A stretch of DNA of 64,000 nucleotides from Dipylidium caninum (GCA_017562135.1 QEYB01000629.1:620001-684000); one strand, 5' to 3'; counted from the first letter of the stretch, positions 11,817 to 23,851 are shown. A program made the numbers and translations. Notes: generated from the sequence alone by a model not told the origin.

Positions 11817-12277
11817 TCGTGAGCGATGGTTAGTACCTCGTTCATTTCATTCGAACAGTTTGCAGAGCCACGGAGAGGGAAGACGAACATCGCCACTCAA
11901 TTCACCTCACCTTCCGCACGCTCACTTCCAGATGAACACACTCGGTTTGCCATCCTCCCCACACCACCTCGTCCACAACAGTCTGTGTGGAATCGGCCAC
12001 TCTCTCACCCTCCACCCTCCCATCTGTCACAGGATAGAACGTCAGCCCGCCGACTTCCGCTACTTTACATTTCGCAGCCAAAGTGTTGCACAAATGCACC
12101 ACATTGTGGAAAGCCTAAGTCATCAAGAGCGGGTATTAGAGACTCGAAGCGACCGCAGCCTAGAGGAGCAAAGGACAAGTCTCCTTCGGGACAACGACTG
12201 CCATCTCACCGTGTCCATTAACGCAATGCACTTCCCATAGTTTGAAACCAACCTGCAGGGAAGGCGAAGTGCTTCAT

Positions 12278-12287
12278 TCTTCTCTCT

Positions 12288-12319
<32 letters not shown>

Positions 12320-12324
12320 CTCTC
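12278..12324 (+). repeat. (CT)n microsatellite, left arm
   Basis: The CT run is interrupted by TTCT units. The partner is the purer (GA)n run at about 21527-21574 in the right arm. The interruptions and length differ between arms, as expected of slippage or sequencing noise. Confidence 0.88.
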
Positions 12325-12760
12325 GTCCTCCATCCCCTCCATCCGCCTCCATCCCACTACATCCCAACACATCGTCCTTCGTCTCGGCATCGCCCAAAGC
12401 CCCAATTTACCTTCTCTACCGTCGACGCGTGCAACAAAACTGCCTCCGACTTCAGGACCACACAAAGATTTGGGATGATGCATGCACGCAACTTGCAGTG
12501 TGCAGGTAGCAAGACACGGACAGTCGTCACCAAGAGGGGGAGGAGAGTGATCGCCTTATGATGCACTCGCCCAGCACTACCTCAGCTTGACGTCAGAGTG
12601 CAGACAGCGTGTAGACGAGTGTTCGTGCAGCAAACACCTCAGGCCACGCCGTCCCCATAGCATGCGTGTCCCATACATTTCGCCTTCTGTCGACGCCTCC
12701 ACCAAAAAGCATGAGTCATTGCGGGGCCAAGCTGTTCCGTGCTGCGCCACTCACACTTCC

Positions 12761-12890
12761 CCACTTCCTCCTCTCCTCCTCTCCTTCCTCCTCTCCCCCT
12801 CTCCTCCACTCCTCCACTCCTCCATCCTCACTCCTCCTCTCCCACTCCCTCCACCTCGCCTCTCCTTCTCTCCCATTCCCTCGTCATACG
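12761..12890 (+). repeat. Polypyrimidine block (CTCCT-rich), left arm
   Basis: About 130 bases consist almost only of C and T, built from CTCC, CTTCC and ACTCCTCC units. The partner is the polypurine block at about 20990-21105. Such near-mirror polypurine/polypyrimidine sequence is the kind that can form triplex DNA. Overlapping open frames here are artefacts of the repeat. Confidence 0.8.
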
Positions 12891-13169
12891 GTACCTCGTC
12901 ATGCCGCTGTCTAACACGCATATGCGCACACATACACACTAACATTCACTCGGACGCCGTTTATCAGCACTCCGACACGCCACACCACCATCCTCCTGAC
13001 CGTGCGCCCTGCCAAAGTCCCACTTCAACCTCGTCGACCACATCTCTGCCACACCACTGTCCACCTCATAACAGTCCCCGTCCCGCAGTCCTGTAGTCTG
13101 CAGTTGACGTGAGCACTCTCGAAGTTGGGTCCTCACCCAATCGACACCACGCCATCCAGCTCCACCACA

Positions 13170-13280
13170 CTACACTACACGACACCACCACACCACACCA
13201 CACCAACACCACACCAACACCACACCACACACACTACAATACACTACACTACACTACACTCACTACACTCACTGCACTGC
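13170..13280 (+). repeat. CACCA/ACACT short tandem repeats, left arm
   Basis: The block has degenerate CACAC-CACCA units followed by ACTAC and CACTA units. It is mirrored at about 20618-20718 as GTGGTGTGGT and GTAGT units. Unit number differs between the arms. Confidence 0.8.
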
Positions 13281-13343
13281 AATGCACTCCTCCAACAGTT
13301 CCTCCAAACGTCACCTCACTGTTGGCACGACTGCTTCCCTCAG

Positions 13344-13375
13344 CCCAACCCAACCCAACCCAACCCAACCCCAAA
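13344..13375 (+). repeat. (CCCAA)n tract, telomere-like, left arm
   Basis: About six tandem CCCAA units lie here, so the complementary strand is (TTGGG)n. The partner is at about 20517-20547. The G-rich strand has enough GGG runs for an intramolecular G-quadruplex. The unit is not the usual animal TTAGGG telomere repeat. Confidence 0.88.
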
Positions 13376-14010
13376 ACGCTGTGCTCTCCACCTTGCTGGC
13401 GATCAACCCACACGAAGTCTCTGCACTCGCCTCTCAGCGGTGCGCCAAGCACCAACATTGAGACGTTCCCACGTCTCAAGCACCAGTCACTGTTTGCTCT
13501 TCCATACGGTCCTGCTGAGTGGTGGCGCCTTCTACCTATCCACTTCGCCATCATCTCCTCACTGACTGCTTCATTCGCACCTCCCACCAACCCTATGCCC
13601 TCGTCGCATTTGTCCAGTCATCCGCTCTGCTCTCCACTCAACTATGTTGTAACTCGCCTCACGACAGGCGCCGTCTACACAATCACCTCGTCAAGCTGGC
13701 TCGGTTATCCGCCACACGTGAACGTTTGCCATGTCAATGAGGCCGCCACGAGGTCACCTCGAAAACCCACTGTCGCATCGACTGCCAATGGCGAGATTTC
13801 CAGGTCCCTCCTTCACCACTCTCCTCAACTGTCCTCACATGGAGATGCATGATGGGTCATGGTGGGACATGTTTGGAACATCCAGTGTCGTGGCTGATGT
13901 GCTTATGGCTCATGCAAGTGGCGGTGTCTAAACCTGAACAGCTAAGGCGGTTGCCTGCAATCTCCTTCATTACATCATCTGCATTCACCCCACCCATTTA
14001 CCTTAGGTAA

Positions 14011-17000
14011 CAGTCCTGTCTTGGAGTCATGATTTGCGGAGTGTTGGTGTGCTGACGCGTAAGTAGAGCGATAGAGAGATGCTAGAAATCTCCCGACATT
14101 TAGACTGATGGAGGTCGTGAGACTGAAATTGGTAGGAGACGGGTGTTACAACGTAAACATGCACGTATATACGTGAGTTTGAGTTGACCTTTCCGAACAA
14201 TAGTGACCTGAGATCTGTTTGATTTTGTGGAAGGACCATTTAATTTTAGATAGGCTCACGTCGCGACTTCCTTCCTTCGCGATACGTTTGAAAACCCTAT
14301 ACGCCACTACTTGTGATGCCCCATTAATAGACCGGCTGCTTCTTTCAAAAGTCGGCGGGCTACTCTTCGTCTGAATACATTCGCATCTGTTGAGGTCCAA
14401 ACACCATCCCTTCTTCACTGAACGAGTGACAATATCGTCAAAATTCACGCCATCTGCGTACACAAATGACTACCCATTCGCGCTTCTGAATAACCGTTCT
14501 ATCCACCATTCGTTCCCACGTAAATGCCCACATCAACGTATCGGTAGCAATATCCTAACTGCGCACTGCAGTGCGCAAATCCACATGTGCATGTGTCCTT
14601 CTTCAATTCAGTACATGGGAGAAGGCAAATATCATGAGAGTTAGTGTTTGTTCAACCTACTCACTCAACCTACTCACAGTCGGCGCTTCAAGAGACGACG
14701 ACGAAAGTGAAGAGAGCACTCTTACGAAACGTCTTTTCACTTCTCTCCAGCATGCACATGGCCCATTCCCTTACGATCCGGAGGTAATTTGGCATTTGCC
14801 GTCATGTCAATGTGGCCAAAATCGATCGCGAATTACGTGACCGCGTGACCTGGACAACAAGACAACCCCGCAAACCTGTAGCATCATGATCCCTGTGGCA
14901 TTGGCAACACTCTAAATCATTTGTCCATATTTCTCGGTCGCGCTTTATTTCTTATTGCTACATTCCTCGATGGCTAGTCTTGAAGACGCGTTGTGTGGTG
15001 TTAAGTCGGCATTTTTTGATATTTTGATTCTTGGTTTCTTCAAATTTTTGGGTAAAATCAAATTCACCAATGCCAACTCACTAACTGTCAGGCCCGATAA
15101 CTCGCGTATATTCTTATTATACCTCGCATCTTATCATTTCTTTACTTCGCTCAAGTATAATCCCCCTAAAATAAAAAAAATCGCAAAAGACCCGAGGATC
15201 TGCATTTCGGTTGCTGACTTTACCATGGACTAAGCGCGTGTGCCCCATCCTTATCTTTCGGCTGTTCACACCACTTGCAATTTACAAGGAAGAAATATCC
15301 ACCTATGGACTATTTTATGTGAAATATTGACCGATTTGGGTGTCTTCCCACTTACCCCGTTACCCACTTCGTATCGATTTCCGATGCATCCGACAGTCGG
15401 TTCTCGTATGCAGACCACCGTGCCGGGATGACATACGATTGACTTATCCGGGCAGCATCGACAATGGACGAACTATTTGAGGACACTAGCGGGGACTAAC
15501 ATGCACCGTAAAAGTGGCTAAGTGCGGGGAGAATCGTCGGATCAGCCCCATTTATCCAGTTCAGCCTGGGCCAGAAACGCCGCCCCGTTGGACTGGCGAA
15601 GCTCTGTGCGGCGCTGTCAAGACGAATATAAACACTGCGACTGCAGACTTTCCGCCCGGTGCAATTCTTCTTGCGAAAATAAATCTTAAAGTACCTGTCT
15701 GAAATGCTGTTAAAACTCAATCTGGAAGTCCAGATGAACTTGCTTTCATTTAGACCTTTCAAATAAATAAACCAGATAAGGCCCTTTCATTGCGCCACTT
15801 TCTCCTAGTTTACACGTCTCTTGCACCACTTTTACGACACCTTAACTGTAATTTCGTTCATTCTTTTCTGTCTGTTCTATGGAGACAGCCTTTGCAGGAA
15901 AGCCGGTATGAAGGTGACTTCCAAAAAAGTGAACCTCTACTCCCCAATGTCTGCCAAAGAGCAGTCTTTTCTTTTCTTGGCGCTCCAAAAGGTCGTCCAC
16001 TTTAAGGGGCCATGTTGCAAAGTCTGAATAGCCAGATGAAAGGATTTTCCCCAGAATCTTTCGTCTGTGTGTGCCACAAGGCGCACTTAGTTTCGTGTAT
16101 TATAACCACGATGTTCATGTTCACTCTATCCTTTTAAGTCGCGTCCGAGTGTTCGCCTGTGCCCCTATAACATGTTGACTGTGAGGACAGGGTCTAGATG
16201 AAACACTGGCAAAAAGAGATTTCTAGCCTAATAAAGGCAGGAAAAGAAGGCAAGATAGGCTATTCTCCATCACGTTAGGTTTGGCGGGCAGGGGCATAAA
16301 ACAAGGAAAAAAAATTATTCACCTCACTGTTTTTCAGTCCCTTTAATCGCCGTTAGTCCAGGTACAATATTAGCTAAGGGTGTCATAGATTTCCATGAAC
16401 CAAAGTTTTCAGATCGCTGATATCAAATCTGAGGAGCTCAGAAAAATCGGGAGTTCGCCAAATCCTTTCATAATCGCCTTTATCGAGAGAAGGGAAGTAA
16501 AATAGACTACTAAATTATGCATTCATTGATGCGGACGTTGGGATTTATCTCTTGAAGGCACCAATTATATTCCTCCTTTTTTATTCAAAATTTGAAATAA
16601 CCAATAACCAACGCGGTGAATAGTGGCCGGTAGGATTTTGAAGTGTAAGCAACTGAGGGCAGTGCACTTTTAAGGTCGAATCCCAGAGGACTTGAGGTCT
16701 TGGCAATTATTATTGCTGTTACACTGACGAGAGCGAGTCAAAGAGTGTCAGATATGCAGAATTCAGATCAGTCAAACCGGCTATATGCATGATATTTCCC
16801 CTCTACCAAGGAAATTTAGCCTACTAACTGAACTGCATGGGTTCTGTAAGCATAATTTTACATAATCTGATCGGACATTTTGTGTGATCCGGGAGAAGTA
16901 CTCGTATCCTAAGCGTGGCATATGGATTTCTAAATCCGTATAAATAACGGACATTTGTGCAAGTAAAGTCGGCAATGTAATTTATATCATTAGAGGATTG

Positions 17001-19884
17001 ACGTTACCTGCTGGTGAAACAGACGAAGTATTGGAGAAGAGTAGCCTATTCGGTATACGTCAGATAATTCAAAATCTGTTGTATTTCTTGTGAGCTATTA
17101 TTGAGAGAGTTTTGGTATAGCTATGTACAAAAGGTGAACCTAATCACCACTTTTTTTTCTTTCTGTTGACTACAAGAACTATAGAGAAAAGTGCTTTTTG
17201 CTAAACAAGAATGATTAACCGCCCCTATCTCGAACACGAGATCTTAGCAAGTAGAGGGTGCCAATCACGTTTGTGTTGGAAACATTGGAGAAGGGGATAA
17301 GGCACTTTTATTAGACTTTAAAAAAAGTGAACAGAATGTCGACCAATGAGAGACCGGCCGCGTACCGGCCAATCAAAATAAAGCTTTGATTTTTTCGCCC
17401 ACAACCTCGTCTCTTTCGATCTGAAAGGAATGTTTTCACTAGTTCATTAATCCCATCCACAGACACTCAAAACGAACAGGAACCTGATTACCCTTTCCCG
17501 AACCAACCGTTTATTGTAACCATGTGTTTTGTCGGATAGATTGGGTGTAAATGTTTTGACATGAAAATGGGACGGGTAAATTACTTTCCGCGTTAAGGTA
17601 TGATGCTGTCGGCCCGAAGCCGCTTTAAGTTAACATCTGTGGCACTGGGTTTCACGACCGAATAAGTAACTATATGACCTTTAGTTGGTGACGACGGGCC
17701 GAGACCTACCTTCGCACTTCGCCTACTGACGCATGGCACAAAGGTGTCAAATCGAATAATCTGACTGGCGGAAATGAACGCGTTCGGGTCGGTGTTGACC
17801 CGGCGCAGATGTTTGACTGGAGTCGCGTGTATTTTGTCGATAGTTAACCTGCAAGTCACCGAACTTGTAATGACGCAGGAATGAGATGCTACGAGGATTA
17901 TGTGGATTCAAAGAAGAAACTATCACTTAACCCTCTGATTATTCGTCTTCCATTAGGAGTTTTTACCACTATGACCACAGGATAGAAAACTAAAGATATT
18001 CGTTTACAGTGCTTTAAAACACTTCCCAGGAAATCGACTAATTTTCGTCATTTTATAATCTAACTTAGGCTGACGGACGGCTTTAGCACATGGAAATAAA
18101 AAGTAATGTCGCAGATTGGCATGACCGCCAAGTCTGCGTGTACAATTTTGTGCAGACCCCATTCGAAGGTGGCATCCCTGCCAAGCCTTTTGCCGTCCAA
18201 CCCTTTGGTGCTTTACGAATGGGACAAGGTGTTGAAGCTTTGCTCAATTCAGAAGCATTGGATGTCCAATGCGATGAAAGTTCTCTCCGTCGGAGTACTT
18301 GGTGCAAAATCTGAAAGGCGGCTAGCCAGTGTGGAGGTGGGACAGAAAACTGTTTTAAAAAACTGATGAAGAGGCAAATGAATATCAAATAATTTTAAAG
18401 TTAAATGAAATGACATCCGAGACTACTTCATACATTTTGACGGTCGAAACCGAGGACTTTAGGCGTGTGAATCATTGATTCTGAAAGCATATGACCTCAA
18501 AGACTGCCTTTGAATGTCCCTAAAAACCAAATTAGCAACAGTAGGGGATAGACCGAAACCGGTGGTATAAGCCCCACTTGACGGGGGTGGGATTAATTCG
18601 TGGCTCGGTTCAACCCGCTAATATCGTGGATCTTTCGAAGTCCCCATGCCAAAGGGGTTCGTTCCTTTACCCTCAAATCTAAATCCCACTCTGTTTCGCT
18701 ATGGTGGCAAACTTCTGGTGGGTATACGTGATTGGTTGGAAAAAGACATCATTATCAGCACGCCGCTTGCATGTGGCTCTGTCCCGTGTAAACATTTAAA
18801 ATGCATGCAAGGAAAATAAGTAAATGAATCTTACAAGCGTTAACGCCTCAATCTGGTCGAAGTCCGCAATATGTGGGAGGACGCCTCTCCCGACTAGCCA
18901 AATAACCTGAAAAGTTATAAACGGGTTTCAATGATGACTTCATCAAATAACATCTCGTGTATGAAGCTTCTTTAATGTGCTTAGGTCGTAAATGTCTACC
19001 GCGTGCCAAGTGGCTTATGGGGTTGGGATTATTGTCGAGGCGCCGAGACGTACTGTGGAATGCATAAATGGCGACTTGCTGTAGTTGGTGTAAATTCTGG
19101 ATGAATGAGTTAGTTTGAGTAGCAAGAAGAATCTCCAGAGCTGGCATTTCTTGTCAGACAGAAGAGGATACGAGCAGACCGATAGATAAGTTGATGGGGA
19201 AACGCTGGCAAACATGCCTCAATTGTGTAAATGACAGTCACCGGTTTTAGAAAAAAATTTGCCGTATCGCCGGAAATTAGGTCAACCACCACGACGAAAC
19301 TTTGGGCAAAACACAATCTACCATTAGCTCACAAAAACAGATTCATCAAGAAGGTTGAAGAGACATATGCAAAATACCTGTCAAAAATGACGACATTTGA
19401 TACGACTTGTCATTCAACAGCAAACAAAGCAACGACAAAGGTTTAGAGAGTTCACTTAACATAGAAGACCGAATTTGCCGGATGTTCACTTGTGATTCTT
19501 CATTAACACGTGAAATTGTGACGGTACAGGGTTTGTCGGTTGTTCTGAGATCTGGAGCACGTTGCTAGGCCAGACCTGAGCGCGACGGACATTAACACCT
19601 CTATTTACAACACCTTGAACGAGTAGCAGCTTACGAGCACATAGAAGACCCCCACAGACTCATATTCAAACAGAATGGAACATATAGTCAAGTGTACACA
19701 CACTCATACATTGCCGCTCTCCCCTTCGACCAATTAAAATTTCACTTTCTTCATCACTTCGACTAAGGATTGTTCTTGAACTGTGTCACTCTCGCTCCTT
19801 CAACTCAAGGCTCCAGGAGAGAGGTAAGAAAATATGTTGACTTAAAGTAAGAGCAGAGCTTGAATTGTCAACTTTCCTTTTAGC
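14011..19884. other. Palindrome spacer, ~5.9 kb, no convincing gene
   Basis: This is single-copy sequence between the two arms, with base composition like the surrounding host DNA and unlike the GC-rich arm cores. Open frames are short (105 residues or fewer) and none can be assigned with confidence. The minus frame 14146-14463 has faint reverse-transcriptase-like features, noted under findings. No terminal repeats, integrase or transposase motif could be recognised. It may be host DNA or the decayed body of a transposon. Confidence 0.6.
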
Positions 19885-20516
19885 TTACCTAAGGTAAATG
19901 GGTGGGGTGATGCAGATGATGTAATGAAGGAGATTGCAGGCAACCGCCTTAGCTGTTCAGGTTTAGACACCGCCCACTTGCATGAGCCATAAGCACATCA
20001 GCCACGACACTGGATGTTTCCAACATGTCCCACCATGACCCATCATGCATCTCCATGTGAGGACAGTTGAGGAGAGTGGTGAAGGAGGGACCTGGAAATC
20101 TCGCCATTGGCAGTCGATGCGACAGTGGGTTTTCGAGGTGACCTCGTGGCGGCCTCATTGACATGGCAAACGTTCACGTGTGGCGGATAACCGAGCCAGC
20201 TTGACGAGGTGATTGTGTAGACGGCGCCTGTCGTGAGGCGAGTTACAACATAGTTGAGTGGAGAGCAGAGCGGCTAACTGGACAAATGCGACGAGGGCAT
20301 AGGGTTGGTGAGAGGTGCGAATGAAGCAGTCAGTGACGAGATGGGTGAAGTGGATAGGTGGAAAGCGCCACCACTCAGCAGGACCATCTGGAAGAGCAAC
20401 GCTGACTGGTGCTTGAGACGTGGGAACGCCTGAATGTTGGTGCTTGGCGGCACCGCTGAGAGGCGACTGCAGAGACTTCATGTGGATTGATTGCAGCGAG
20501 GTGGAGAGCACAGCGT

Positions 20517-20547
20517 TTGGGTTGGGTTGGGTTGGGTTGGGTTGGGC
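20517..20547 (-). repeat. (GGGTT)n tract, telomere-like, right arm
   Basis: About six tandem TTGGG units on the plus strand are followed by TTGGGCTGAG. This is the mirror of 13344-13375 and has G-quadruplex potential on the plus strand. Confidence 0.88.
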
Positions 20548-21523
20548 TGAGGGAAGCAGTCGTGCCAACAGTGAGGTGACGTTGGAGGAACTGTTGGAGG
20601 AAGTGGCATTGCAGTGCAGTGAGTGTAGTGAGTGTAGTGTAGTGTAGTGTATTGTAGTGTGGTGTGGTGTGGTGTGGTGTGGTGTGGTGTGGTGTGGTGT
20701 GGTGTAGTGTAGTGTGGTGGAGCTGGATGGCGTGGTGTCGATTGGGTGAGGACCCAACTTCGAGAGTGCTCACGTCAACTGCAGACTACAGGACGGGGAC
20801 GGGGACGGGGACAGTGGTGTGGCAGAGATGTGGTCGACGAGGTTTGAAGTGGGACTTGGCAGGCGCACGGTCAGGAGGATGGTGGTGTGGCGTGTCGGAG
20901 TGCTGATAAACGGCGTCCGAGTGAATGTTAGTGTGTATGTGTGCGCATATGCGTGTTAGACAGCGGCATGACGAGGTACCGTATGACGAGGGAATGGGAG
21001 AGAAGGAGAGGGCGAGGTGGAGGGAGAGAGGAGGAGTGGAGGAGTGGAGGAGTGGAGGAGAGGGGGAGAGGAGGAGGGGAGGAGAGGAGGAAGTGGGGAA
21101 GTGTGAGTGGCGCAGCACGGGACAGCTTGGCCTCGCAATGACTCATGCTTTTGGTGGAGGCGTCGACAGAGGGCGAATGCATGGGACACGCATGTATGGG
21201 GACGGCGTGGCCTGATGTGTTTGCTGCACGGACACTCGTTTACGCGCTGTCTGCACTCTGACGTCAAGCTGAGGTAGTGTTGGGCGAGTGCATCTTAAGG
21301 GATCACTCTCCTCCCCCACTTGGTGACGACTGCCCGTGTCTTGCTACCTGCACACTGCAAGTTGCCTGCATGCATCCTCCCAAATCGTTGTGTGGTCCTG
21401 CAGTCGGATGCAGTTTGTTGTACACGTCGACGGTAGAGAGGGTAATTGGGGCTTGGGCGATGCCGAGACGAAGGACGATGTGTTGGGATGTAGTGGGATG
21501 GAGGCGGATGGAGGGCGATGGAG

Positions 21524-21526
<3 letters not shown>

Positions 21527-21568
<42 letters not shown>

Positions 21569-21574
21569 AGAAGA
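21527..21574 (-). repeat. (GA)n microsatellite, right arm
   Basis: A nearly pure GA run that mirrors the (CT)n run of the left arm. Confidence 0.9.
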
Positions 21575-22032
21575 ATGAAGCACTTCGCCTTCCCTGCAGG
21601 TTGGTTTCAAACTATGGAAGTGCATTGCGTTAATGGACACGGTGAGATGGCAGTCGTTGTCCCGAAGGAGACTTGTCCTTTGCTCCTCTAGGCTGCGGTC
21701 GCTTCGCGTCTCTAATACCCGCTCTTGATGACTTAGGCTTTTCCACAATGTGGTGCATTTGTGCAACACTTTGGCTGCGAATGTAAAGTAGCGGAAGTCG
21801 GCGGGCTGACGTTCTATCCTGTGACAGATGGGAGGGTGGAGGGTGAGAGAGTGGCCGATTCCACACAGACTGTTGTGGACGAGGTGGTGTGGGGAGGATG
21901 GCAAACCGAGTGTGTTCATCTGGAAGTGAGCGTGCGGAAGGTGAGGTGAATGAGTGGCGATGTTCGTCTTCCCTCTCCGTGGCTCTGCAAACTGTTCGAA
22001 TGAAATGACGAGGTACTAACCATCGCTCACGA

Positions 22033-22068
22033 CCTCCTCCTCCTCCTCCTCCTCCTCCTCCTCCTCCT
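22033..22068 (-). repeat. (CCT)n microsatellite, right arm
   Basis: A pure CCT run that mirrors the (GGA)n run at 11783-11816. Confidence 0.9.
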
Positions 22069-22650
22069 TCACCAACCAACTTGACCAACCACCTTCATCA
22101 TCTTTTGTTTCTTCATTCCCTTCTCAACTCTCGTGGTCGTGTCACTGTTATTAGCAGGAGTTTAAATCAGACGAAGTGGGCCTGACAATGGATGGTGCTT
22201 TGCACACGTCTTGGCATCAGAGTCAAGCAACCGTTGACTGTCCACGTCTTACCTGTCTTCGGCAAGGCGGCAATCTCTAACGATATCACTCTGCATGTCA
22301 TCCCGTAATGGTGAAATGAAGTACGACACGCCTGACACGCCTGACACGCCTGACACGTGCGACACGTCGTTTGACGTCTGACACGAAGTTGAGGCCGCCT
22401 CGCAGTGGCCAGACGCATTGCACCTGTCACACCACCTCAGCTAACCTGGTCTGAAATGTGCGAGACAGGGGAGAGCCTCGACTGGAGGAGGCGATTTCGA
22501 AGTCTCGTCTCGTGGAGTGCGAGATGACGACTTTGTGTAGGAGCACGCATTCCTACGCGATCAACGCTGCCAACGTGGTGCATTGCTCGCATCGTAGACT
22601 CGTGATGAGGTGATGAGGTGACAGACGACCGTGTCCACGAGCGAGCGCTG

Positions 22651-22700
22651 CGTGCCGTGCCGTGCCGTGCCGTGCCGTGCCATGCCGTGCCGTGCCATGC
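22651..22700 (-). repeat. GTGCC pentanucleotide tandem tract, right arm
   Basis: A CGTGC/CATGC tandem run that mirrors the GGCAC tract at 11151-11200, with the variant units in the corresponding positions. Confidence 0.9.
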
Positions 22701-23851
22701 AGGGTGGTGAGAGAGCACGACCGCCCCTAATTCGTGCACCCTGATCCACTGGCGTCTTCCTCCCCTGGTGGTGCGTTCACGTGCTTCTGATACTCGAGCC
22801 GAAATCGTGGTGGTCGTGGGGGTGGCTTCACCGTAGAATAGTGCATGCACTGGCGCAATGCAGAGTAAGCACGTACTTGGGTGCCTCTACAACCCAGGGT
22901 AACAGAAGAGTCGAGGAGATGGTTCGTGGGAGCGTCAGGTGGAACTGCTTCGGCCGCGAATCGCAGCACTGGTTGTGGGTTGAGGTAAAGCCAGTCAAAG
23001 AGAGACGGGGCGAGACGTGATGATGTGAAGTGAGATGTGTCGCGACGTGATGTGACGTGATGTGATGCAGAGGATTGGAAGAGTGTGCGACTATGTGTTT
23101 GGTGTTGGGACGTCAATGGCATGAGAATTAGATTAGTAGCCAGAGTGCCTGAGCGTATTTCTACCAGATCTCGGTAGCAGCGAATGTTTCTCATTCGTGG
23201 AAGCTTTTGATTCCGCTTTGCATTTACTTTGTTCTTCCCCTCTTTGCCCTAGTCTTTCTAAGTTTCTTTCCTTAATTAGTGTGTGTTGATTACCTCATGT
23301 TAAGCGTTGGCGGGGAGCCACTTCCTAATGCATGAATGGTGTATTTTGGGTGATATCGTTATCCCTTTCCACTAATGATCACGCTGCTCTAATGAAATTG
23401 CATTCCTTTCACCTGCGTCAGCGAAATCTCCTCCCGCATGTTTTACGTAAGTGATCTGCGTCCCCTTGAAAAAACCGTGCCTTTTTATGCTCCAGTAAAT
23501 ATCGTTATCCAATCAACCTCTTGTATACAGAACAATTAACCTTTTCAAACTTCCTCCTGACCGTAACAGCATCCTCGCTCATCTTACAACTAATTTCCCT
23601 ATCGGGAGCCCTGAGTGAATAGTTGTCCTCAGCATTGGCCTAGTTTAGTCGAGCAAAAACAAGCTCATCGCACAACAAGTCATCAAGCCATTATTAGTAC
23701 TGAATGTTCAAATGATTTAGTAGATGTTACATAAATGCCTTTATGGAAGGGCTTGAGGGTGATAAACCTTTTCCAACTCGATAGCTAGAGATCAGTTCCA
23801 TTCGTAACACAAGAGAGTGCCGGAAAACATCGAGTGAGATCAGTTAGATTA

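Larger units (their letters stand above)
9997..14010 (+). repeat. Left arm of giant inverted repeat (~4.0 kb)
   Basis: This segment matches the reverse complement of 19885-23851 over its whole length. Checked anchors include the outer end (CTAACTGATCTCACTCGATG), the block around 10500 (CATTCATGCATTAGG), the GGCAC repeat at 11151, the CCCAA tract at 13344 and the inner end (CCCATTTACCTTAGGTAA). The outer ~650 bp is AT-rich like the host DNA. The inner ~3.3 kb is much more GC-rich, with C and A dominating the plus strand. I see no protein family. The long open frames are low-complexity His/Thr/Pro/Ser readings of microsatellites. The inner end contains TTACC-TTA-GGTAA, a small inverted repeat. 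Confidence 0.93.
19885..23851 (-). repeat. Right arm of giant inverted repeat (~4.0 kb)
   Basis: This is the reverse complement of 9997-14010. In the stretches I compared, most bases agree and the differences are largely single-base indels in homopolymers (for example CACCAAAA against CACCCAAAA, and TTAGGGAAG against TTAGGAAG), plus microsatellite length changes and a few substitutions. The plus strand is G-rich here and C-rich in the left arm, as expected. The outer end joins directly to a 90-bp copy of arm sequence (23852-23940). No gene is recognised. Confidence 0.93.

Noticed and set aside
13109..13852. 247-residue open frame in the left arm, and its 200-residue mirror at 20155-20757
   Set aside because: The translation is His/Thr/Pro/Ser low complexity produced by short tandem repeats. 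The frame differs between arms because of indels, and no family is recognisable.
16640..16700. tRNA-like B-box sequence (GGTCGAATCC) in the spacer
   Set aside because: No matching acceptor, D or anticodon stems could be drawn. A tRNA-derived SINE remains possible, but the evidence is too thin to annotate.
10650..23200. CRISPR array or prokaryotic integrated element in the repeat-rich arms
   Set aside because: The repeats are head-to-tail microsatellites without spacers, and the flanking genes are intron-containing animal genes.
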